Below the pieces are notes generated by a model. That model saw only the letters and a list, made by a program, of their open reading frames with translations, was not told the origin of the DNA and made no database searches. Positions 52,459-61,115 of a stretch of DNA of 64,000 nucleotides are shown here, piece by piece. How positions within the stretch are numbered: the first letter of the stretch is position 1; every line of letters starts with the position of its first letter. Source of the stretch: an uncultured Bacteroidota bacterium (GTDB lineage Bacteria; Bacteroidota; Bacteroidia; Chitinophagales; Chitinophagaceae); the NCBI GenBank assembly GCA_903905065.1, contig CAIVEW010000040.1, positions 1-64,000 of the forward strand, given 5' to 3'. Both the position numbers and the translations under genes were made by a program.

Positions 52459-53973
52459 ATGAACGTATTCGAGAAGCCGCTTTTTATCTTTGAAATGGCC
52501 AATAACCACATGGGCGACCTTGACCATGGGATAAGAATTGTAAGAGAATTTAAGAAAATCACCGAAGGGATCACTGAATTCAACTTTTCCATCAAGTTGC
52601 AGCATCGCGACGATTCTTTTTTTCATCCGGCTCATATCCATCGCCAGGACCATAAACTAATCAAACGTTTTGTAGAAACAAGATTGGGTTATGACGGTTT
52701 TAAACGTTTAACTGAAGAGATAAGGAACAACGGTTTTTTAACCATGTGTACGCCTTGGGATGAGCCCAGTGTGGACCTGATGGAAGAACTGGACTACGAT
52801 ATCATCAAGATAGCTAGTTGCGCATTCAACGATTGGCCGCTATGGGAAAGGGTAGCTAAATCCAATAAGCCGATCATAGCCTCAACTGCAGGCGCTCAAC
52901 TGGATTCTATCGACCAGGTGGTATCCTTCCTTTCACACCGTGAAAAGAAATTTGCGATAATGCATTGCGTTGGCGAATATCCTTGTGCAAAAGAAAACCT
53001 GGAATTGAACCAGATCGACTTTTTTAAAGAGCGCTATCCTGGTGTTCCGATTGGTTTTTCTACCCATGAAGACCCGAACAACGTGGACAGCATAAAGATA
53101 GTAGTGGCAAAAGGCGCACACCTTTATGAAAAGCATATTGGCGTTGCCACCGACAAGTATGCGCTGAATGCGTATTCGGCCAGTCCGGAGCAGGCAAAGG
53201 CATGGGTAGATAGTGCATTAGACACACTGGTGATGTGCGGTGGTTCAAAAACCAAACGCAAAGGATTTACAGAAAAGGAAATGTCCGACCTCGGCATATT
53301 ATACCGCGGGGCTTATGCTTCCAAAGATATTGTTGCGGGAAGCAAAATTGAGGGGGCCGATATGTTCCTGGCAATGCCAAACATCGAAGGGCAACTGGTG
53401 GCCAACCAGATGTCGAAATACAATGAGTTTTACGCGGAGAAAGACATAAAGAAAGGTGAGCCGATAATGACGGCTGATATCCAGACCAAGCATCTCAGGA
53501 AGCAGGTGATCGAGATCATTGATGAGCTGCGGAATATGCTTGTCGAGAGCAGGGTAGCGCTGCCACCGTATGTCGACCTGGAGATATCTTACCATTACGG
53601 TATAGACCGCTTCCATGAGATTGGCGGTATACTGGTGCAGGTGCTGAACAGGGAGTATAGCAAAATACTCCTGGTAATGTTCCCCGGTCAGTCTTATCCC
53701 AAGCATCATCACGTGCAGAAAGACGAAAGTTATCACATACTTTACGGCGACCTCACTGTAGATATAGAAGGCACAGAACATAAACTGGAAAAGGGTGGGC
53801 TTCTTTCGGTCAACCGTGGCCAGGTGCACAGCTTCAAAACAAAGGGTGGGGTGATCATAGAAGAAATAGCAACTACCTACATCAAGGGCGATTCGTATTA
53901 TGCCGATGATTCCATTAATAAGCGGTCTAACAGGAAAACTTTGTTGACGTTCTGGCCGGAATGGATGAAATAA
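52459..53973 (+). CDS. NeuB-family synthase fused to SAF and cupin domains
   Basis: The 504-residue protein has three parts. Residues 1-270 form a NeuB-type TIM barrel (FIFEMANNHMGDLDHGI, FSIKLQHR, FLTMCTPWDEPSVDLMEELD, IIKIASCAFNDWPLW, GFSTHEDP, YEKHIGV), which condenses phosphoenolpyruvate with an aldose. Residues 285-350 form the SAF/antifreeze-like domain (GAYASKDIVAGSKIEGADM). Residues 395-490 form a cupin with a metal-type His cluster at 416-418 (PKHHHVQKDESYH) and GDSYYADDSI, similar to sugar isomerase-like cupins such as lyxose isomerase. The cupin is not part of ordinary NeuB. It may supply or modify the acceptor sugar. Confidence 0.85.
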   Translation: MNVFEKPLFIFEMANNHMGDLDHGIRIVREFKKITEGITEFNFSIKLQHRDDSFFHPAHIHRQDHKLIKRFVETRLGYDGFKRLTEEIRNNGFLTMCTPWDEPSVDLMEELDYDIIKIASCAFNDWPLWERVAKSNKPIIASTAGAQLDSIDQVVSFLSHREKKFAIMHCVGEYPCAKENLELNQIDFFKERYPGVPIGFSTHEDPNNVDSIKIVVAKGAHLYEKHIGVATDKYALNAYSASPEQAKAWVDSALDTLVMCGGSKTKRKGFTEKEMSDLGILYRGAYASKDIVAGSKIEGADMFLAMPNIEGQLVANQMSKYNEFYAEKDIKKGEPIMTADIQTKHLRKQVIEIIDELRNMLVESRVALPPYVDLEISYHYGIDRFHEIGGILVQVLNREYSKILLVMFPGQSYPKHHHVQKDESYHILYGDLTVDIEGTEHKLEKGGLLSVNRGQVHSFKTKGGVIIEEIATTYIKGDSYYADDSINKRSNRKTLLTFWPEWMK

Positions 53974-54005
53974 TGCGGGCTTCTAAAAAGAAACACTTAT
54001 AGCAC

Positions 54006-54704
54006 ATGGGTAAATTCGACGATATACAGCAGGCAGCTTACGACGCCAACATGCAGTTGCCAAAGTTGGACCTTGTGATCTTTACATTTGGAAATGTAAG
54101 CGCGGTTGACAGGAGCAAGGGTGTGTTTGCTATTAAACCCAGTGGCGTTGATTATAGCGAATTAACTCCTGCAAAAATGGTTATTGTCGATTTTGATGGG
54201 GTAACTGTAGAGGGTTCGCTCCGGCCGTCGTCTGATACCAAGACCCATGCATTACTTTATAAACATTGGGAAGACATCGGCGGCATATCCCATACACATT
54301 CTATGTATGCTACTGCCTGGGCGCAAAGTCAGCGCGACATACCTATTTATGGCACCACGCATGCAGACCACAACCAGGTTGATATTCCATGTGCGCCGCC
54401 TATGAGCGATGAGATGATCAAGGGCAACTATGAGCACGAGACCGGTTTCCAGATCATCAACTGTCTCAAGGAAAAAGGGCTGAGCTATAAAGATGTGGAA
54501 ATGATACTTGTTGGTAATCATGCGCCATTCACCTGGGGCAAAACACCGGAAAAAGCGGTGTATAACAGTGCCGTACTCGAGTATGTTGCGCGTATGGCCT
54601 TGCTTACCGAGCAAATAAGGCCTGATGTACCGCGATTAAAGGATGCGTTGATCAAGAAGCATTTTGAACGGAAGCATGGACCAGCATCTTACTACGGCCA
54701 GTGA
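54006..54704 (+). CDS. L-ribulose-5-phosphate 4-epimerase (AraD-like, class II aldolase family)
   Basis: The 232-residue protein follows AraD closely: FGNVSAVDRSKGVFAIKPSG, RPSSDTKTHALLYKHW, the zinc histidines H96 and H98 in SHTHSMYATAW, GTTHADHNQVDIPC, H172 in GNHAPFTWGK, and the C-terminal RKHGPASYYGQ. AraD interconverts L-ribulose 5-phosphate and D-xylulose 5-phosphate by retro-aldol chemistry. No arabinose utilisation genes are nearby. Its place between NeuB-cupin and the TPP enzyme suggests that it makes or cleaves a pentulose phosphate for the sugar pathway. Confidence 0.88.
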   Translation: MGKFDDIQQAAYDANMQLPKLDLVIFTFGNVSAVDRSKGVFAIKPSGVDYSELTPAKMVIVDFDGVTVEGSLRPSSDTKTHALLYKHWEDIGGISHTHSMYATAWAQSQRDIPIYGTTHADHNQVDIPCAPPMSDEMIKGNYEHETGFQIINCLKEKGLSYKDVEMILVGNHAPFTWGKTPEKAVYNSAVLEYVARMALLTEQIRPDVPRLKDALIKKHFERKHGPASYYGQ

Positions 54705-54751
54705 TTTTTCAAACACTATTCAGCGTTTATTAAACTAATTCAAAAATAAAA

Positions 54752-56560
54752 ATGAAGCTTTCAGACTTTGTTATTTCCTTTATTGCAAAACAAAATGTAA
54801 AACATATTTTCCTGCTGCCGGGTGGTGGTAATATGCATCTTATCGATTCTGTGGGTACCACGCCTGGGGTGGAGTCGGTATGTTGTTTGCATGAACAGGC
54901 CGTAGCAATTGCCGCAGATGGCTATGCCCAGGCGTCTGGAAATTTAGGGGTGGCTTTGGTTACAACCGGCCCTGGCGGTACCAATACGGTAACGGGGGTC
55001 TCGGGCGCATGGATCGAGTCCGTGCCGCTTTTTGTGATCTCGGGCCAGGTGAAAATACCTGATCTGAAACCAGACCCTAAAATGAGGATGCTGGGCTTCC
55101 AGGAGATCAATATTGTGGCTATCGTTGGCTCTATTACCAAGTATGCAGTCACCATTACCGATCCAACATCAATTCGCTATCATCTCGAAAAAGCAGTATT
55201 TCTTGCCAAATCCGGCAGGCCGGGGCCGGTATGGATAGACATTCCGTTGGACATCCAGGCTGCAAACATCGATGAAACAAAATTAACTGGATTTGACCCC
55301 GCCGCAGAAGGATTAACGCCAGTAGTTGACAAAGCGGATATTAAAGAAAAGGTACGCGAGACGCTGCAAATTCTGGCTAAGTCGGAGCGGCCTGTTTTAC
55401 TGGCTGGCAATGGTATCAGGATATCCAAAAGCGTTGCACTCTTCAAAGAGATCATAGCAAAGTTGCAACTACCGGTGCTGACGACGTGGAAAGCCTGCGA
55501 TCTGTTGACCGAAGACGATCCGCAGTTTTATGGGCGTCCCGGTACGGTAGCGCAAAGAGGTGCGAACTTCATCCAGCAAAATTCGGACTGCATCATTTCG
55601 TTAGGTTGCCGGTTAGATTTCGGGCAGATAGGGTATGCGCAGGAAGCCTTTGCACGGGAAGCTAAGAAGATCATTGTAGATATTGATGGCCTGGAGTTTA
55701 TTAAGTTCAGGTTTGGCATCGACGTAAAGGTTGTAGCCAATGTTGCGGACTTTCTCGATGAATTCAATGCGCAATTAAGCGCTTTCCAGGCTCCGGACTG
55801 GAACAAATGGGGCGAGCGGTGCCTCGCCTGGAAAACACGTTACCCCGTAGTGCTGCCTGAGTATCGCGAAAAGAAAGATTATGTAAGCACCTACGTTCTG
55901 GTAGATGAAATTTCAAAACAATTGCCTCCTGATTGTGTAGTAGTACCCTGCAGTTCCGGCTCAGGCGCCGATATTACCTCACAGAGTTTTCGCGTTAAGA
56001 AAGGGCAGCGGGTACTGAATAGCCCCGGACTCGGATCTATGGGTTATGGTGTGCCGCAAACTATTGGCGCCTGCATTGCCAGTGGGAATAAACAAACTGT
56101 GTGCCTCAACGGCGACGGCGGTTTCCAACTGAACATACAGGAACTGGAAACGATTCACCGACTCCAGCTCCCGATAAAATTCTTCTATCTCAATAACCAG
56201 GGCTATCTGTCTATTAAGAATACGCAGATCAATTACTTCAACAGCAGGCTGGTGGCGACAGACGCCTCGAGCGGCCTCACCTTACCTGACATACAGAAAA
56301 TAGCATACGCTTATGGCATTTCGTGCAACCGGATCGAGACCCATGACGGTTTACAAAAAGGGGTAGCAGAAGCCTTGGCGAGTGATGGTCCATTTATTTG
56401 CGAAGTGATGATAGACCCAAGTGAACAGGTGGCACCAAAAGTGAAGAGTATGCTCGGTGCAAATGGTAAGATGATTTCCAAGCCTCTCGAAGACCTCGCG
56501 CCATTCCTGGACAGAGCTGAGTTCTTAGAAAACATGATCGTAAAACCGCTTGAAGAATAA
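54752..56560 (+). CDS. Thiamine-diphosphate-dependent enzyme (acetolactate-synthase-like)
   Basis: The 602-residue protein has the three-domain TPP enzyme layout: an N-terminal Pyr domain with LLPGGGNMHLIDS and the catalytic Glu 48 in CLHEQAVAIAADGYAQ, a central domain, and a C-terminal PP domain with GDGGFQLNIQELETI (from residue 454) and the closing NNQGYLSI. It resembles acetolactate synthase and YerE-type enzymes that add two-carbon units to keto sugars. No small regulatory subunit is present, so amino-acid synthesis is unlikely. In this setting a carboligation or decarboxylation on a sugar is the best guess. Confidence 0.85.
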   Translation: MKLSDFVISFIAKQNVKHIFLLPGGGNMHLIDSVGTTPGVESVCCLHEQAVAIAADGYAQASGNLGVALVTTGPGGTNTVTGVSGAWIESVPLFVISGQVKIPDLKPDPKMRMLGFQEINIVAIVGSITKYAVTITDPTSIRYHLEKAVFLAKSGRPGPVWIDIPLDIQAANIDETKLTGFDPAAEGLTPVVDKADIKEKVRETLQILAKSERPVLLAGNGIRISKSVALFKEIIAKLQLPVLTTWKACDLLTEDDPQFYGRPGTVAQRGANFIQQNSDCIISLGCRLDFGQIGYAQEAFAREAKKIIVDIDGLEFIKFRFGIDVKVVANVADFLDEFNAQLSAFQAPDWNKWGERCLAWKTRYPVVLPEYREKKDYVSTYVLVDEISKQLPPDCVVVPCSSGSGADITSQSFRVKKGQRVLNSPGLGSMGYGVPQTIGACIASGNKQTVCLNGDGGFQLNIQELETIHRLQLPIKFFYLNNQGYLSIKNTQINYFNSRLVATDASSGLTLPDIQKIAYAYGISCNRIETHDGLQKGVAEALASDGPFICEVMIDPSEQVAPKVKSMLGANGKMISKPLEDLAPFLDRAEFLENMIVKPLEE

Positions 56561-56646
56561 ATGTGATACAAAAGGTTTTTAATTAACAACGCATCCCGGT
56601 GTGCTCAATATTCAAATAGTCCTTTTTAAACTCGCAATCTGCCATT

Positions 56647-57846
56647 ATGCAAACTGAATTAAATAATCTCCTTTACGAAGAAGTTTTATCAGCAAAAAAG
56701 CGTGCAGCTGAAGCCTTTGACAAATTAGCCGGCGGCGAAAATAAAAAGATAGTTCTCTTCGGGTCTGGTGAATTAGGACGGCGAACTAATAAAGGTTTAA
56801 ATGAACTCGGGGTTGAAGTTGCCTGTTACGCGGATAATAATAAGAAACTATGGGGTTCTGAGATTAACGGGGTAAAGGTTTTATCACCTGAAGAGGCCGC
56901 AAATATGTATCCTGAAGCAGTTTTTGTTTTGACCATATGGAGCGCGAATATAGGCCATCCGATACAGGAGGTTCAAGCACAATTAAGTGCATTTGGAAAA
57001 ATCAGAGTTGTTTCTTTCATTTATCTTTATTGGAAGTACCCTGAAACATTTCTCCCATATTGGAGATGTGATCTCCCTTTTAAAACAATAGAACAATTTG
57101 AACTTGTATCATCAGCTTTCTCGTTATGGTCTGATGAAGCCTCACAACGGGAATATTTAGCACAGATCATCTGGAGACTTACTGGTGATTCTTCAAAACT
57201 GGCTAACCCTGTGGCGTTTGATCAATACTTTCCAGATGATATATTTGAAGTGAATAATGATGAAGTATTTGCGGATATTGGAGCTTTTGACGGAGATACA
57301 TTGAAAGTGTTCTTAGAAAAAACTGCCGGCAATTTTAAACATTATTATGCTTACGAGCCCGACCCATTTGGTTATTTGAAACTAAATGAGTTTTTGTCTA
57401 CACTATCTTCAGATTTGAGTGACAAAATTACTGCAGAGCCCATAGGAATAGGTAGCCACAAAGAGACAATAATGATCGAAACACCTGGTTCGTATTTTAA
57501 AATTTTGTTTCCGGAAGAGGCGGCAGAACACGCTTCAAAAAATCCAACCGGTTTTGCCCCTGTAATGTCTAGGTCAATAGATGAATTGGCCTTTGGCGAC
57601 ATACCGACTTATATTAAGATGGATGTGGAGGGGTTTGAGCCGCACATTATTTTTGGGGCTCAAAATTTCATTAAACAACACAAACCTATAATAGCGATTG
57701 CTATTTATCATACATTTGACCATTTGTGGAGACTGCCCTTAGCCGTTAACGCCTTATCAAAAGATTATGATTTTTATCTAAGACCACATTGCCGCGCAGG
57801 ATGGGAATTAATATGTTATGCGGTACCCAAAAATAGGTTAAAGTAA
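56647..57846 (+). CDS. FkbM-family methyltransferase with N-terminal Rossmann domain
   Basis: The 399-residue protein has an N-terminal domain with KIVLFGSGELGRRTNKGLNE and YADNNKKLWGSEINGVKV (about 25-110), a pattern seen in sugar-biosynthesis proteins with a short Rossmann-like unit. An FkbM methyltransferase domain starts at about 205 (VFADIGAFDGDTLKVFLEK, YAYEPDPFGY, SRSIDELAF, YIKMDVEGFEPHII). It probably O-methylates a sugar residue with S-adenosylmethionine. Its codon use and A+T content look slightly higher than those of the genes before it. Confidence 0.85.
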   Translation: MQTELNNLLYEEVLSAKKRAAEAFDKLAGGENKKIVLFGSGELGRRTNKGLNELGVEVACYADNNKKLWGSEINGVKVLSPEEAANMYPEAVFVLTIWSANIGHPIQEVQAQLSAFGKIRVVSFIYLYWKYPETFLPYWRCDLPFKTIEQFELVSSAFSLWSDEASQREYLAQIIWRLTGDSSKLANPVAFDQYFPDDIFEVNNDEVFADIGAFDGDTLKVFLEKTAGNFKHYYAYEPDPFGYLKLNEFLSTLSSDLSDKITAEPIGIGSHKETIMIETPGSYFKILFPEEAAEHASKNPTGFAPVMSRSIDELAFGDIPTYIKMDVEGFEPHIIFGAQNFIKQHKPIIAIAIYHTFDHLWRLPLAVNALSKDYDFYLRPHCRAGWELICYAVPKNRLK

Positions 57847-57864
57847 AAATAAACTGCTTAGGAT

Positions 57865-58815
57865 ATGAGTACAGTCAAGAAAAAAATTTCAATTTTCACA
57901 CCCTGTTATAATGAGGAGGAGAATGTTGAACTTTTGGTATCGGCCGTAGCAGAGCAGTTTAAGAAATTGCCGCAGTATGACTATGAGCATGTCTTTATTG
58001 ATAATCACTCCTCTGATCATACCGTGAATATTCTACGGAAGATAATTGAAACAGACAAGCACGTAAAGGTTATTGTAAATGCCAGGAACTTTGGACATAT
58101 ACGGTCCCCATTCCATGGTTTTATTCAATGCAAGGGTGATGCAGTTATTACGCTGGTGGCTGATTTTCAAGATCCCCCGGAAATGATACCGAAATTTCTG
58201 GCGAAATGGGAAGAAGGCTACCGGATAGTGGTTGCAGTAAAAAAACAGAGTAAGGAGAATCCGCTGATGTTTGCGATTAGGGGTTTTTATTACAACATGC
58301 TCGCCAAGATGTCTGACAGTGGAGAAAAGCCGGTTAAAAACTTTACTGGGTTTGGTCTTTATGACCAGAAATTTATTTCTGTTATCAGAACCCTGGACGA
58401 CCCATACCCTTATTTTCGGGGCATGATCACAGAATTGGGTTTTGATCGCTATGAAATGGAATATGAGCAGCCAAAAAGGTTCAGAGGAAAGACAAAAAAT
58501 AATTTTTTCACCTTGTACGATATGGCCATGCTTGGTTTTACCAATCATTCCAAATTGCCATTAAGGCTGTCGGCATTTATAGGTTTTTTTACGGCTATCA
58601 TAAGTTTTCTCACCGCTCTGGTGTACTTTATATACAAGCTTATTGACTGGCAAAATTTCCAGGTGGGTATAGCGCCTATGGTAATAGGTATCTTTTTCTT
58701 TTCATCAGTTCAGTTGTTTTTTATCGGGGTGATCGGGGAGTACATAGGTGCAATACAAACCCAAATCAAGAAAAGGCCGTTGGTAATAGAAGACGAACGA
58801 ATAAATTTTGATTAG
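57865..58815 (+). CDS. GT2 glycosyltransferase, GtrB/DPM1-like
   Basis: The 316-residue protein has a GT-A domain (SIFTPCYNEEENVELLVSAV, IDNHSSDHTVNI, ARNFGHIRSPFHGF, and the metal site in LVADFQDPPEMI) and two C-terminal membrane helices at about 232-255 and 265-290. This is the layout of GtrB and dolichol-phosphate mannose synthase-like enzymes, which move a sugar from a nucleotide to undecaprenyl phosphate at the inner face of the inner membrane. The following gene is its expected GtrA partner. Confidence 0.92.
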   Translation: MSTVKKKISIFTPCYNEEENVELLVSAVAEQFKKLPQYDYEHVFIDNHSSDHTVNILRKIIETDKHVKVIVNARNFGHIRSPFHGFIQCKGDAVITLVADFQDPPEMIPKFLAKWEEGYRIVVAVKKQSKENPLMFAIRGFYYNMLAKMSDSGEKPVKNFTGFGLYDQKFISVIRTLDDPYPYFRGMITELGFDRYEMEYEQPKRFRGKTKNNFFTLYDMAMLGFTNHSKLPLRLSAFIGFFTAIISFLTALVYFIYKLIDWQNFQVGIAPMVIGIFFFSSVQLFFIGVIGEYIGAIQTQIKKRPLVIEDERINFD

Positions 58816-58877
58816 CCGTTCTGAAAAAGTCGTACCAGGTTTGAATTTGCGCTGTGGGAAATTGAAATGGAATAAAC

Positions 58878-59297
58878 ATGATTCGGCATATAAAAACGGT
58901 ATTTAATTACTCATTCATCAGGTTCCTGTTTGTAGCAGGTATCAACACTTGCTTTGGATATGGGATGTTTGCAGTAGTCGTTTTTTTCTTAAAAAATGTT
59001 TACTTATCTGTAGTGGTTTCCACCGTTATTTCCGTGCTTTTTAATTTCAAAACGTATGGGGCATTGGTTTTTAAATCAAAAGACAATTCGAAAATATTTC
59101 GGTTTGTAGGCGTGTATTTGTGTACAATGACTATTCAGATGAGTTTACTGAAACTGCTGGCTCTTGCGGGCATTCTCAATCCTTATATTGCAGGCGGCGT
59201 GATCTTGCTTCCCGTTTCATTGCTTTCGTTTTTCCTTATGAGGAAGTTCGTGTTTAACTACGCTGCAGTTCAAAACGATAAAGCGAAGGAGAGGTAG
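58878..59297 (+). CDS. gtrA: GtrA-family membrane protein
   Basis: The 139-residue protein has four helices, with the family start FIRFLFVAGINTCFGYGMFA and the block FNFKTYGALVF near helix 3. GtrA is thought to flip the lipid-linked sugar made by GtrB. It is the last gene of the cluster, 62 bases after the GT2 gene, and is followed by a strong terminator. Confidence 0.9.
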   Translation: MIRHIKTVFNYSFIRFLFVAGINTCFGYGMFAVVVFFLKNVYLSVVVSTVISVLFNFKTYGALVFKSKDNSKIFRFVGVYLCTMTIQMSLLKLLALAGILNPYIAGGVILLPVSLLSFFLMRKFVFNYAAVQNDKAKER

Positions 59298-59311
59298 TAT
59301 TATTGACGAAG

Positions 59312-59342
59312 AAACCCGAAAAGCAAATATCTTTTCGGGTTT
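59312..59342. terminator. Bidirectional terminator at the end of the sugar cluster
   Basis: AAACCCGAAAAG and CTTTTCGGGTTT form a perfect 12-bp stem with a 7-base loop between the convergent gtrA and NHL-repeat genes. It can act in both directions. Confidence 0.8.
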
Positions 59343-59363
59343 GAATATTGTCTTGCGCAGTCA

Positions 59364-60941
59364 CTACCGGCGATAGAGCGTGAACTTTATTGCTTCATTT
59401 ACATACTCATTTCTTAACCTGATAATGTAAAGGCCATTCGCAACGCTATTGTTCAGCGTAACCTTGCTACTAACGAAACCGTTGCTTATCAGCAATCCAT
59501 CAGCATATACACACCTTCCTGTAATATCCAAGATCTCGATCGTTACATTTCCGGAATAAGCCGTTCCCTGCAGGTCGCCACTTATGGTAATTTCACCTTC
59601 GTTGGGGTTTGGAACAACAGTCAAAGATCCACCATTGCGCACATTTTGAAATCCTTCGCTTGAGTGAACAGTAACAACGTAAGTCGATGTGCCGCACATA
59701 TTTGTATAAGTGATCGTGTCTATCCCTACAGCTACTCCAGTGACTACTCCTGTTGTGGAATCAACGGTAGCAATTGATGGAGAACTGCTGCTCCAGGTAC
59801 CACCATCTATGGCGATGCTCAAATTGATGGACCAACCGGTTCCTACTGTAATAGGACCGATGATCGCCGGCATACCTGTGAAATAGGTAACCTTGCGAAT
59901 TACATTATTGTTCTGATCGCAAAAATAAAAATTGCCGCAAATATCGAAGGTGTTTCCGGATGGAATGTTTAATTCAGCCGCGGTTGCCGGTGCGCCGTCC
60001 CCCGAATATCCTGCTGTACCGTTACCCATAACTGTAGATATTATGCCAGCGCTGTTCACTTGCCTTATGCGATTGTTATAACTATCGCATATCCAAAGAT
60101 TGCCCGCGTTGTCGACTGCTGTTGTGGAAGGGAATATGCCGGTTGCTGTTGCGGCTACTCCGTCTACAGTGTATGCCGACGAACCATTTCCGGCAACCGT
60201 TGTGATTACGCCACCCGATATTTTTCGTATGCGATAGTTCGTCTGGTCAACTGCGTAAAGGTTGTCGGCTTTATCAAAGTTTAGCGTTATTATGCCGTCC
60301 ATCGTGGCCGCTGTGGCCGGGCCACCGTCCCCGCTAAAACCTATTGATCCTGTACCTGCTACTGTCGTGATTATTCCCGAAGAGTTGACCATTCGCACCC
60401 TTGCGTTATATACATCTGCAATGTACATATTTCCCGTGCTATCAAAAGCTACGCCGGTCGGGTAGTTTAGCATTGCCGCCGTAGCGGCATAATTGTCCCC
60501 ACCGTATCCGGCCACATTGTTGCCCGCAACGGTTGTAATAACGCCCAAGTGATCTATTTTTCTGATAACATTGTTATTCGCATCGGCAAAAAACAGGTTG
60601 CCGTTTTTGTCAAAAGCCAGGTTGTTAGGGCTGTGCAATTTGGCCGCCGTGGCTGCCGCTCCATCACCACTATATCCTGCAGTGCCGTTGCCCGCTATAG
60701 TGGTAATAATACCGGAAGGATCTATTTTCCTGATTACGTTATTTCCATAGTCAGAGAAAAAGATGTTGCCATGGACATCAACCCGAGCTCCTAGAGGTAT
60801 ATTCAATTTCGCGGCAGTGGCTGGCCCGTTGTCTCCACTATATCCTGAGCCGGGCCCCAAACCGGCAATCGTAGTAATGATTTGGGAGAAGGTAGTACCG
60901 CAGCACAAAGTAAATGCTGCAAGAAAAATGGCTTTTTTCAT
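59364..60941 (-). CDS. NHL-repeat protein with Ig-like and T9SS type A sorting domains
   Basis: The 525-residue secreted protein has a signal peptide (1-19, ending GTTFS), six NHL-type repeats of about 53-56 residues (ITTIAGNGTAGYSGDGAAAT, then FDKNGNLFFADANNNVIRKI, and variants) forming a beta propeller. An Ig-like domain follows (GGTWSSSSPSIATVDSTTGV), then a C-terminal T9SS sorting domain (LTVVPNPNEGEITISGDLQG, ILDITGRCVY, NGLYIIRLRNE). It should be exported through T9SS and bound at the cell surface; the ligand is unknown. Confidence 0.88.
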   Translation of the reverse strand: MKKAIFLAAFTLCCGTTFSQIITTIAGLGPGSGYSGDNGPATAAKLNIPLGARVDVHGNIFFSDYGNNVIRKIDPSGIITTIAGNGTAGYSGDGAAATAAKLHSPNNLAFDKNGNLFFADANNNVIRKIDHLGVITTVAGNNVAGYGGDNYAATAAMLNYPTGVAFDSTGNMYIADVYNARVRMVNSSGIITTVAGTGSIGFSGDGGPATAATMDGIITLNFDKADNLYAVDQTNYRIRKISGGVITTVAGNGSSAYTVDGVAATATGIFPSTTAVDNAGNLWICDSYNNRIRQVNSAGIISTVMGNGTAGYSGDGAPATAAELNIPSGNTFDICGNFYFCDQNNNVIRKVTYFTGMPAIIGPITVGTGWSINLSIAIDGGTWSSSSPSIATVDSTTGVVTGVAVGIDTITYTNMCGTSTYVVTVHSSEGFQNVRNGGSLTVVPNPNEGEITISGDLQGTAYSGNVTIEILDITGRCVYADGLLISNGFVSSKVTLNNSVANGLYIIRLRNEYVNEAIKFTLYRR

Positions 60942-61115
60942 GATCGTATAGTTTGGGGTTTGAATTACAAAGTTGCTATTTTTATTCTAATATAAAGTAT
61001 TTCGTAAAAATAATAATGCATAAATAATTTTAGCCGACTTTGTAATATATTTTGGTCCCAGGGCCGTTAGATCAGTCTTGCTCTTTTCAACATTAGGTTG
61101 GCTAAGTGCTTCGTG

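Noticed and set aside
54752-56560. Acetolactate synthase of branched-chain amino acid synthesis
   Set aside because: No ilvN, ilvC or ilvD is nearby and the gene sits in a sugar cluster, so I keep only the wider TPP-enzyme call.
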